Positions 1 through 7,174 of a stretch of DNA of 64,000 nucleotides are shown here, piece after piece. Positions within the stretch are counted from its first letter, which is position 1. Every line of letters begins with the position of its first letter. Source of the DNA: Arthrobacter sp. 24S4-2 (GTDB lineage: Bacteria; Actinomycetota; Actinomycetes; Actinomycetales; Micrococcaceae); assembly GCF_005280255.1 (NCBI RefSeq), contig NZ_CP040018.1, positions 992,001-1,056,000 of the forward strand, read 5' to 3'. The position numbers and the translations under genes were made by a program. The notes under the pieces were generated by a model that did not search any database, was not told where the DNA came from, and saw only the letters and a program-made list of their open reading frames with translations.

Positions 1-648
1 ATCAACGCCGAGGACGCCAAAGCAGCAGCAGCCGAGATCGGCTCCAACCGCGCCGTGAAAGCCATCGGTGTGGGTGCCGACGTTTCCGACGCCGCCTCCG
101 TGGACCGGGCCATTACCGAGATCGAAGAATCCCTGCCGCCCATCGTGGCCCTGGCAAACCTCGCCGGCATCAGCTCCCCGACCACGTTCATGGAGACCAC
201 CGTGGAGGAGTGGGACAAGGTATTCGCCATCAACATGCGCGGAACCTTCATCGTCTCCCAGCGGGTCCTCAAGGGAATGATTGAGCGCAAGCTCGGACGG
301 ATCGTCAGCATCTCGTCGATTTCCGCCCAGCGCGGCGGCGGCACCTACTCCAAGGTTGCCTACAGCGCATCGAAGGCCGGAATCATTGGCTTCACCCGGG
401 CACTGGCCCGCGAAGTGGGCGAATTCGGCGTCACCGTGAATGCGATCGCGCCGGGCCCCATCGACACCGACATCATGGGCGGCACCCTGACGGAGGAGCG
501 CAAGGCACAGATGTCCGAGGGCATCATGATGGGACGGGTTGGCACCCGCGAGGAAGTCGCAGCACTGATTTCCTTCCTGCTCGGCGCAGACTCCGGCTAT
601 ATCACTGCGGCCACCTATGACATCAACGGCGGGCTCCAGGTCTCCTGA
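1..648 (+). CDS. SDR-family oxidoreductase, 5' end cut by window
   Basis: The frame is open from the first base, so the gene begins outside the window and lacks the N-terminal nucleotide-binding TGxxxGxG segment. What remains is a classical short-chain dehydrogenase: a conserved ISSISAQRGGG segment with the catalytic Ser, the YSASK catalytic Tyr-x3-Lys, and the NAIAPGPIDTDIMGG segment after the active site. It closely resembles the SDR at 50597-51364, sharing SAQRGGGT, PGPIDTDIMGGTL and the same layout, so it probably oxidises a sugar alcohol or hydroxy acid with NAD(P). The ATG at 55 is internal. A strong hairpin follows. The substrate is inferred only from the paralogue. Confidence 0.9.
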   Translation: MNAEDAKAAAAEIGSNRAVKAIGVGADVSDAASVDRAITEIEESLPPIVALANLAGISSPTTFMETTVEEWDKVFAINMRGTFIVSQRVLKGMIERKLGRIVSISSISAQRGGGTYSKVAYSASKAGIIGFTRALAREVGEFGVTVNAIAPGPIDTDIMGGTLTEERKAQMSEGIMMGRVGTREEVAALISFLLGADSGYITAATYDINGGLQVS

Positions 649-703
649 ACCCCTGATCCGGAGCGTCTTAATCCTCAACAGCCTGAGCCGCAGCTGATAA
701 CTC

Positions 704-751
704 CACACGCAGGTGCCCCCGGCGGAATTCCGCCGGGGGCACCTGCGTGTG
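704..751. terminator. 48-nt perfect palindrome, probable terminator
   Basis: The sequence reads the same on both strands over 48 nt (arms start CACACGCAGGTGCCCCCGGC; centre AATT). It lies 55 nt after the SDR stop and 24 nt before the next start. No U-tract is obvious, as is common in high-GC actinobacteria. It probably ends the SDR transcript. Confidence 0.75.
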
Positions 752-775
752 ATCACTGCCGACTAGGCTGGCAGC

Positions 776-1909
776 ATGAACGCTCCCAGGAGCCTGACCC
801 CGAGTCCCAGAACGCTGGAAGTTGAAAGCCTGGAGGGCTTTGACAGGTTAGTCAGCGCCGGCGTCCGCACCATGCACGGCTGGCACGCCCAGTCGCTGGA
901 CCTGCGTGGCCGCGCCGCCCCGCTGGAATCAATGGACGCGCAGGGCGCCGTATTCTTGGGCTGCACGTTCGACGGCGGCGTGGAGGAGTCGCTTCGCGGC
1001 CGGGGCGCGCTGATCTTCCCCAAGCTGGACGGCGTCCCCTTCAATCCTTACCGTAGCCAGCTCTACTCTCCCCAGGAGCTCTACGCCGGCCCGCCGGGCT
1101 CACCCTACGAGGACACCCTGGACGCCAGGGTGTACCAGTGGAGCATCCGGCCCGGCCAGCGGCACCGGCTGGACGCCACGCTTGCCGCAGCCCTGCATGA
1201 CCATTCGATCGGCGACGCACTGGATGAACTGACCCGCTCCGGGGTCTGCCGCGGCCGTTCCATGGTGGGGGTGATGGGCGGCCATACCGCCAGGCGCGGA
1301 ACGCCGGCCTTCCAGGAGGCCGCGGTGGCCGGGCGGCTCCTCGCCAGGAGCGGACGGGTGGTGGCCACCGGCGGCGGGCCCGGGGCCATGGAAGCCGCCA
1401 ACATGGGTGCGTACCTCAGCGGGCTGCCGAACCCGGAGTTCCATTCGGCGCTCGCGGAACTGGCGGCCGTACCCGGGTTCCGCCCGTCAGTCTCAGCATG
1501 GGCACGGATGGCGGCCGCCGTCGTCGAGCGCCATCCGGACGGCACGCCGTCCCTGGGGATTCCCACCTGGTTCTACGGCCACGAGCCGCCCAACTACTTC
1601 GCCACCCACATCGCGAAATACTTCACCAACGCCATTCGGGAGGCGATCCTGTTGGAGCTGTGCGACGGCGGCGTGATCTTCCTGCCAGGGTCTGCAGGCA
1701 CACTGCAGGAAATCTTCCAGGATGCCTGCGAAAACTACTACGGCGCGTCTCAGACCATCCGGCCCATGGTGCTAGTGGGCACGGAACACTGGCAGCGCCG
1801 CTACCCGGCATGGCCGCTGCTGCAGAGCCTGGTGGCAGGCCAGACCATGGCGGACCGGATCTTCCTGGTGGACACCGTCGAGGAGGCCCTTGAAGTGCTG
1901 GCTGCCTGA
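776..1909 (+). CDS. LOG-family (lysine decarboxylase-like) nucleotide-binding protein
   Basis: A 377-aa protein whose C-terminal half (about residue 160 on) has the LOG Rossmann fold: VGVMGGH at the first strand, a GGGPGAMEAAN loop, and a LPGSAGTLQEIF segment equivalent to the family PGGxGTxxE motif, here PGSAGT. LOG proteins release free cytokinin-type bases from nucleotide monophosphates or hydrolyse related nucleotides. The role in this organism is not known. The N-terminal ~150 residues are an extension not found in minimal LOG proteins, as in the longer bacterial Rossmann-fold relatives. It is likely monocistronic, between the hairpin at 704 and the convergent protease gene. Confidence 0.8.
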   Translation: MNAPRSLTPSPRTLEVESLEGFDRLVSAGVRTMHGWHAQSLDLRGRAAPLESMDAQGAVFLGCTFDGGVEESLRGRGALIFPKLDGVPFNPYRSQLYSPQELYAGPPGSPYEDTLDARVYQWSIRPGQRHRLDATLAAALHDHSIGDALDELTRSGVCRGRSMVGVMGGHTARRGTPAFQEAAVAGRLLARSGRVVATGGGPGAMEAANMGAYLSGLPNPEFHSALAELAAVPGFRPSVSAWARMAAAVVERHPDGTPSLGIPTWFYGHEPPNYFATHIAKYFTNAIREAILLELCDGGVIFLPGSAGTLQEIFQDACENYYGASQTIRPMVLVGTEHWQRRYPAWPLLQSLVAGQTMADRIFLVDTVEEALEVLAA

Positions 1910-1955
1910 CCGGCCGTGAACTTCCGGGGAAGTCCGGCCGGGGACTTCTGCGGTT

Positions 1956-2864
1956 CTAGAGGTCCTTGCGGCAGGCGGCCCGGCCCAGCTGGTACAGGCC
2001 GTTAAGGTCACCCGCGGCGAGCCCCTCCGGCGTACCGATCTCCGGGTACATCAGCTGGGTGGGATCATCCACGTGTTCGAGCCCCATCACGTGGGACAGC
2101 TCGTGCAGGATCACCGCGGTGGCGTAGGCGGAGCCCTCGGCGCGCCCGAGCTCGCCGGCTATCTGCGGCGCATCGAGGTCGAGGCTGCCGGAGACGAACG
2201 TCTTCGGTCCGCCGTCGAAACTGTAGTGCGTGCTGCCGCCGGTGCCGATCACCTGACCTTTGAGCTTGGGTGCTGACTCCGGGGTGGTCCACGCGATCAG
2301 GAGCGGCGCCCAGCGCTCACCGTAGGTCTCGGGCTGGTAGGGGTCGCGGTCCTCAGAGGGCTCTTCTGCGGTCGGCCCGTCATTGATGAAGCGGATACCG
2401 GTGGCGCGGGAAATGGTGCCGATGGCGTCCTCCACCAGGCTTTCCGCGCCCGCCGGAGCCAGGCGGGCATTGACCACGTAATGCAGCGGCCGGCAGGGCG
2501 AATAGCCGACGGGAGTGCCGTCGTCGTTTGTGGCCAGGAACTTGTACGAGCCACTGGTGAACGGCGGCTCTTCCGGTGCCCCCAGCGGGGAATCCTCTTC
2601 CTCCAGACCGGGCGGCGGTGCGTCGGAACCGACGTTTTCAGCAGCCGTGCCGGGCTGCTGCGGGGCAGCCTTACCGTCGGGGACCGTGCTGTTCCGGAAC
2701 TCGAAGAGACCCACAACACGGGGGTCGCCGTAGAACAGCCCGGCAGCCGTAAATGCGGCGACGGCAATCAGGCCTGTCAGGGCCACATTGCGCAGGATCC
2801 GGGCAGTGGTTCCGGCCGGGCCTGAATGCCGCGGCCGGCGTTGGTCCGGCGGCGGACTCTCCAC
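1956..2864 (-). CDS. Membrane-anchored metzincin (matrixin-like) zinc protease
   Basis: A 302-aa protein from a GTG start at 2864 whose first base is the last base of the upstream gene's TAG stop (TAGTG), a strong sign of translational coupling. A cytosolic Pro/Arg-rich N-terminus is followed by one hydrophobic segment (about residues 20-42), a linker and a C-terminal protease domain. The zinc motif is HELSHVMGLEH, the HExxHxxGxxH metzincin signature, followed by a Met-turn candidate in DPTQLMYPEIG. The catalytic domain should face outside. Reading further upstream in frame gives only Arg-rich nonsense, so the GTG is preferred. The link to the metal transporter upstream is conserved coupling by position only; substrates are unknown. 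Confidence 0.85.
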   Translation of the reverse strand: MESPPPDQRRPRHSGPAGTTARILRNVALTGLIAVAAFTAAGLFYGDPRVVGLFEFRNSTVPDGKAAPQQPGTAAENVGSDAPPPGLEEEDSPLGAPEEPPFTSGSYKFLATNDDGTPVGYSPCRPLHYVVNARLAPAGAESLVEDAIGTISRATGIRFINDGPTAEEPSEDRDPYQPETYGERWAPLLIAWTTPESAPKLKGQVIGTGGSTHYSFDGGPKTFVSGSLDLDAPQIAGELGRAEGSAYATAVILHELSHVMGLEHVDDPTQLMYPEIGTPEGLAAGDLNGLYQLGRAACRKDL

Positions 2865-4075
2865 TAGGCGACCACCGCGCCAAACGCCATCCCAAGGAGA
2901 TAGGTGACGCCGGCGGCGCCCACGCCGATGGCCAGCTGCCGGAAACCCCTCGTCGTCGGAGACGTTCCGGACAACAGGCCCACGACGCCGCCGGTCAGCA
3001 GGAGCGCCAGGCCCACCAAAGCGGCGGAAACCGCCAGTGCGGCAACGCCCGTCATGCCCAGCACGAACGGGATGATGGGAATGATGGCGCCGGAGGCGAA
3101 GAAGCAGAAGCTCGACGCCGCGGCGCTCCACGCGGTGCCCACGGCCTCGTGCTGGTCTTCAGTTTCGGGAAGCTCGGGCTGGAGCGACAGGCTCGGATCG
3201 CAGTCGCAGCCCAGCAGGCCCATCCGTTCGGCCACCCGGTGTTCGGCCGCTTCACGCGACATGCCGCGGGCCAGGTAGACCAGCAGCAGTTCGTTGTGTT
3301 CAATGTCCAGCAGCGGGGCGGCGGAGAGGGTGATCTGGGTGGGGCGGGTCGCGTCCAGGAGTTCCCGCTGGGAACGGACGGAGATGAATTCCCCGGCGCC
3401 CATGGACAGGGCTCCTGCGAGCAGCCCGGCCACGCCGCTGAGCAGCACCACCTGGCTGCCGACACCTGATGCGGCCATGCCCATCACCAGCGAGAGGTTG
3501 CTGACCAGGCCGTCATTGGCACCGAAAACTGCCGCCCGGAAGGATCCCGCCAGCCTGTTCCGGCCGCGCGTCGCGAGCCCGCGGACAACCTCCTCGTGGA
3601 TCTGCTCGTCGGCAACCATGGCAGGCGTGGCTGACGGGTCCGAGGAATAGGGGGAGCGGCCTTCGGCGCGCTGGGCCAGAGCAAGGACAAAAACGGAACC
3701 GAAGTGGCGGGCCAGGAAGCCCAGCAGCTGGCTGCGGAGGGACGCCGGCCGGGGTTTCCCGGCGTGATCGCCCAGGAGCCGGAGCCAGTGGGCTTCGTGG
3801 CGGCCTTCGGCCTCGGCAAGGGCCAGCAGGATGTCCCGTTCCTCACCGCGGCGGTTTTGTGCCAGATCCCGGTAGACGGCGGCCTCGGCACGTTCATCGG
3901 CGAGGTACTGGCGCCACCGCTTGATGTCCGCCGGGCCGGGCGTGGCGACGGGGCCGGAGACAGAGGTGGCTGCGTCCTGGCCGGCTGCGCCCCGTCCGGC
4001 TGAGTCCTGGCCGGCTGCGTCCCGGACGACGGCGGGATGGGCGCGGTTCCGGTCAGATTTAGCGTGCTGAGACAC
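2864..4075 (-). CDS. VIT1/CCC1-family Fe/Mn transporter with N-terminal ferritin-like domain
   Basis: A 403-aa protein. The start is taken as GTG at 4075 because AGGAG sits six bases upstream; an ATG at 4114 is an in-frame alternative without such a site. Residues about 45-190 form a rubrerythrin/ferritin-like helical bundle with carboxylate/His pairs (DERAEAAVYR, EAEGRHEAHW, DEQIHEEVVRG). The C-terminal part carries VIT1 hallmarks: AAVFGANDGLVSNLSLVMG, SMGAGEFISVRSQRE, and five hydrophobic segments. These fusions move Fe2+/Mn2+ across the membrane for detoxification or storage, with the soluble domain binding or oxidising metal. It is the first gene of a two-gene unit with the coupled protease. 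Confidence 0.9.
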   Translation of the reverse strand: MSQHAKSDRNRAHPAVVRDAAGQDSAGRGAAGQDAATSVSGPVATPGPADIKRWRQYLADERAEAAVYRDLAQNRRGEERDILLALAEAEGRHEAHWLRLLGDHAGKPRPASLRSQLLGFLARHFGSVFVLALAQRAEGRSPYSSDPSATPAMVADEQIHEEVVRGLATRGRNRLAGSFRAAVFGANDGLVSNLSLVMGMAASGVGSQVVLLSGVAGLLAGALSMGAGEFISVRSQRELLDATRPTQITLSAAPLLDIEHNELLLVYLARGMSREAAEHRVAERMGLLGCDCDPSLSLQPELPETEDQHEAVGTAWSAAASSFCFFASGAIIPIIPFVLGMTGVAALAVSAALVGLALLLTGGVVGLLSGTSPTTRGFRQLAIGVGAAGVTYLLGMAFGAVVA

Positions 4076-4332
4076 GAACACTCCTGGGCTTGATAGGGCA
4101 TGGTTCGGCCCCATTGCAGCTCCAGCCTACCCCGGTTTCCCGCCGATTTTCGGCCGGTGTTCCTCATCCGGAACTTTAGGCAGGCCTCAAAAACGGCACG
4201 TCCGGGCGGGCAATTGCGGGCTGCGCAGCACGCGCTATTGACCGCATGGAATGCCGGTGCTGTCATGAAGATCAGAGGCTGGCACGGGGACGACCGGCCG
4301 CCGGCCGCTCAACCAGACACGGAGGCTGCATC

Positions 4333-4569
4333 ATGGACACCACCGGATCACACCACGGCCTGCCGGAACGAAGCACCGTCGAATCCGATCCTGCCTACGA
4401 CTTCGCGGAGGACGCACGTGTAGGTGTCGCCTCGGAGTCCGAAGATGAGGAGTTGCTCGAGGAAGCGGATCGGCTGGTTCCCCTGGATGAGGAGGATTTC
4501 CTGGGCGACGAGAAGCCGGTGGTGCCCCTGGACGGGGAGGAATTCGTGCAACCGGAGGAGTTTGAGTAA
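4333..4569 (+). CDS. Small highly acidic protein of unknown function
   Basis: A 78-aa protein starting at ATG 4333 with GGAGG eight bases upstream. Nearly every third residue after position 35 is Asp or Glu (EDEELLEEADRL, PLDEEDF), and a short motif VPLDxEEF occurs twice. There is no signal peptide or membrane segment. It resembles short acidic stress-associated proteins common in actinobacteria, but no family could be recognised. It is followed by a strong terminator, so it is probably transcribed alone. Confidence 0.7.
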   Translation: MDTTGSHHGLPERSTVESDPAYDFAEDARVGVASESEDEELLEEADRLVPLDEEDFLGDEKPVVPLDGEEFVQPEEFE

Positions 4570-4590
4570 TTCAATGCCTTCTTAAACGTC

Positions 4591-4631
4591 CGACGGCGGT
4601 GCCTCCCCGCGCAGGGGAGGCACCGCCGTCG
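4591..4631. terminator. 18-bp-stem hairpin terminator between convergent genes
   Basis: A perfect inverted repeat with 18-bp arms (CGACGGCGGTGCCTCCCC) and a 5-nt loop GCGCA. It lies between the stop of the acidic-protein gene and the stop of the opposing symporter gene, so it can serve both strands. Confidence 0.8.
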
Positions 4632-4664
4632 TGGCTAACTCAGCTTCGCGGCTGACTCAGTTTG

Positions 4665-6206
4665 CTAGTGCGCCGCGTGGCTGGCCACCGGGTGCGATTC
4701 CACGGGGAGCTCCTCGGAGACGGCTCCGGCGATGCGCTTGTCCCAAGCTTCGCGGACCTTGGGATCCGTGGGAGGCGTGAGGAGGGACACCACCACGTAG
4801 ACCGCCAGCGAAGCGCCGAGGCCCCAGTAGATGGGATCGTTGGCGTAGATGCCGTCCTCGCTCGGGATGATTCCTGTGGCGAATGCGATCAGCAGGGCAA
4901 GGGTCAGGACCGAGCCGACAGCCATGCACCAGGCGGCCGCGATGCCGGTGCCGCGCTTCCAGGCCAGGCCGCCGAGGATGGCCACCAGCAGGCCGCCCAC
5001 CAGGATGTCGTAGGCGATGGTCAGGGCCACCACTACGTCCTGGGCTGCCATGGAGATCAGGACGGCCACGACGCCCAGGCCCAGGACCCAGTAGCGGTTG
5101 GCTTTGACATCGTGTTCGGGGTTTTCGCTGTCGTCGGTGTTGACCGTCCTGCCGAACCAGCTGGCGACGAACGGAACAACGTCGGCCCGGGCCACAGTTG
5201 CCGCGGCGATGAGGGCGCCGGAGGCGGTGGACATCATGGCGGCGACGGCCGCGGCCATGACCAGGCCGCCGATGCCGATCGGCAGGATGTGGGTGGCAAC
5301 CTCGGCGTAGACCACGTCCTTGCCAAGATTGGCGACGTCGATGTCGGGCAGGGCCACGCGGGCGGCGAGACCGATCAAGGCTCCGGCGACGCCGTAGAGG
5401 ATGCAGTAGACGCCGGCGGTGGCGCCGCCCCAACGGGCAACGGTGGGAGTCTTGGCGGTGAAGACGCGCTGCCAGATGTCCTGACCGATCAGCAGGCCTA
5501 GGGTGTACACCACGAAGTACGTGATGATGGTCTGCGCGCCGATGCCGTCGAGCTGGAAGAAGCTCGCGTCGACGCGGGCGCGGATGCCGTCCAGGCCGCC
5601 CGCAGCGTTGAGGACGAACGGGAGCATAAGGAAGAAGATGCCCACGGTCTTGATGATGAACTGCACCTGGTCGGCCAGCGTAATGGACCACATGCCGCCA
5701 ATGGTGGAGTAGACCAGCACGATGGCGCCGCCGACGGCGATGGCGAGCCACCGCTCCCAGCCGAACAGGACCACGAAGATGGTGGCGTAGGCGCCCGTGG
5801 AGGTGGCGCAAAGCATCAGGGTGTAGGCCAGCATGACGATGCCGGAAGTCTGGGTGGCGCGCTCGCCGTAGCGCAGGCTTAGCATCTGGGAGACCGTGTA
5901 AATCTTCAGGCGCTGGATGGTGCCGGCAAAGAGCAGGCTCAGCAGGAGCACGCCCGCACCGATGGCGACCACAAGCCACATGCCGGAGATGCCGAACTTG
6001 TAGCCCAGGCCCACACCGCCCACCGTTGAGGCGCCGCCCAGCACGACGGCGGCCATGGTTCCGGTGTATAGGAGCGGACCCAGCCTGCGGCCGGCCACCA
6101 GGAAGTCACTGTTGTTCTTGGTGCGGGATTTGCCCCACCAGCCGAAGGCCAGCATGGCGGCGAGGTACACCACCACAATGGCGATGTTGACGAAATTTGC
6201 GTCCAT
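4665..6206 (-). CDS. Sodium:solute symporter (SSS family)
   Basis: A 513-aa polytopic protein with about 13 hydrophobic segments. It carries SSS hallmarks: DFLVAGRRLGPLLYTGTMA near the N-terminus and a GASTVGGVGLGYKFG helix in the Na+/substrate region. It imports a small organic solute with Na+; the substrate cannot be read from sequence. AAGGAG lies six bases before the ATG. It is divergent from an XRE-cupin regulator gene (6505), with a palindromic operator between them (6331-6345), so that regulator probably controls it. The nearby ureohydrolase genes suggest a polyamine or guanidino compound as cargo, which is inference. Confidence 0.9.
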   Translation of the reverse strand: MDANFVNIAIVVVYLAAMLAFGWWGKSRTKNNSDFLVAGRRLGPLLYTGTMAAVVLGGASTVGGVGLGYKFGISGMWLVVAIGAGVLLLSLLFAGTIQRLKIYTVSQMLSLRYGERATQTSGIVMLAYTLMLCATSTGAYATIFVVLFGWERWLAIAVGGAIVLVYSTIGGMWSITLADQVQFIIKTVGIFFLMLPFVLNAAGGLDGIRARVDASFFQLDGIGAQTIITYFVVYTLGLLIGQDIWQRVFTAKTPTVARWGGATAGVYCILYGVAGALIGLAARVALPDIDVANLGKDVVYAEVATHILPIGIGGLVMAAAVAAMMSTASGALIAAATVARADVVPFVASWFGRTVNTDDSENPEHDVKANRYWVLGLGVVAVLISMAAQDVVVALTIAYDILVGGLLVAILGGLAWKRGTGIAAAWCMAVGSVLTLALLIAFATGIIPSEDGIYANDPIYWGLGASLAVYVVVSLLTPPTDPKVREAWDKRIAGAVSEELPVESHPVASHAAH

Positions 6207-6330
6207 GAAAGGCTCCTTGGAGCTGATTGGCAGCAGGGCGGAAATTCGCGGAAACGTCAGCGCAATGCCGGAAGTCCGCTGCCATGTTGCGGTTGATGCA
6301 GGGGGAGATCCCTGATGTACTCGGGCGGTA

Positions 6331-6345
6331 TTGCCTAATAGGCAA
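6331..6345. promoter_or_regulatory. 15-bp palindromic operator TTGCCTAATAGGCAA
   Basis: A perfect 7-bp inverted repeat around a central A, 125 bp upstream of the symporter start and 160 bp upstream of the XRE-cupin start. It lies in an otherwise AT-richer part of the 298-bp divergent intergenic region (6207-6504). Size and symmetry suit an XRE-type HTH dimer, so it is the likely binding site of the adjacent regulator. No clean -35/-10 pair could be assigned on either strand. Confidence 0.6.
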
Positions 6346-6504
6346 CACTTGTTGACTAAAAGGGTATGTTGTGACGGCGGTAACAGTCAAGGAGCGTCGA
6401 AACGAGTGGCCCGTTCCCGCGTTACTTCCCGCGTCACAAGGTAGGTATCCGGCTAGGATGGCTCCAGCAATGAGGCCAAGCGGCCGGCTGCGAAAGGTTC
6501 GTTA

Positions 6505-7080
6505 ATGAAGGCTCTACCAGTTGAACCGAGCAACATTCCAGTTGCAATCGGTTCGCGCATTCGTGCTGCCCGGCAATCCCAGCGGCTCACCATCGAACAG
6601 GTGGCAGACGCCACGGGCCTCACCAAGGGATTCCTGAGCCGGGTGGAACGCGACCTGACCTCGCCGTCGGTGGCATCCCTCGTGACGCTGTGCCAGGTGC
6701 TGTCCATCTCCATCGGGGACCTTTTTGCCGCGCCGGAAACGCACCTCACCAAGAAGGATGAGGGTCCCCGGATTTCCCTGGGCGGCGAAGGCATTATCGA
6801 GCGGCTGCTGACCGCCCGCTCGGAACGGCGGGTCCAGATCATCCAGGCCGTCATCGAGCCTCGCGGACGCGGCGAATCTGAACTCTACGCAGTGGACTGC
6901 GACGTTGATGTCCTGCACGTGATCAAGGGCAGCATCCGGCTGATCCTGACCAACGAAGAGTATGAGCTCACCACCGGGGACACTGTGACATTCCCCGGCC
7001 GGGAGCCGCACACCTGGATCAACCCCACGGACAAGCCCGTCGAAGTGCTCTGGGTGCTGGTCCCGGCCGCCAGCCGCTAG
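6505..7080 (+). CDS. XRE-family regulator with C-terminal cupin domain
   Basis: A 191-aa protein. Residues about 15-70 are an HTH_3 domain (IRAARQSQRLTIEQVADATG, GFLSRVERDLTSPS), and residues about 115-185 are a small cupin barrel (DVLHVIKGSIRL, GDTVTFPGREPHTW). This architecture is typical of PuuR-like regulators that sense a small metabolite in the cupin and bind a palindrome. GAAAGG precedes the ATG. Divergent orientation to the SSS symporter and the palindrome between them point to local and auto-regulation. The effector is unknown; polyamine or guanidino compounds are plausible from context. Confidence 0.9.
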   Translation: MKALPVEPSNIPVAIGSRIRAARQSQRLTIEQVADATGLTKGFLSRVERDLTSPSVASLVTLCQVLSISIGDLFAAPETHLTKKDEGPRISLGGEGIIERLLTARSERRVQIIQAVIEPRGRGESELYAVDCDVDVLHVIKGSIRLILTNEEYELTTGDTVTFPGREPHTWINPTDKPVEVLWVLVPAASR

Positions 7081-7125
7081 GTTTCCGCCAGCCGCTGGAT
7101 AGCCGGCAACTGGATAACCAGCCGC

Positions 7126-7160
7126 CGGCTGCTTAGCAGCCGCCGGCTGCTAAGCAGCCG
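7126..7160. repeat. Two tandem 17-nt palindromes, likely bidirectional terminator
   Basis: CGGCTGCTTAGCAGCCG (7126-7142) and CGGCTGCTAAGCAGCCG (7144-7160) are each perfect 8-bp-arm palindromes, and the whole unit repeats with an 18-nt period. They fill the gap between the stop of the XRE-cupin gene and the stop of the opposing permease gene. Further GCCAGCCGC-like words occur just upstream (7087-7125), so the region has expanded by duplication. Confidence 0.65.
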
Positions 7161-7174
7161 CCAGCCGCCGGGCG

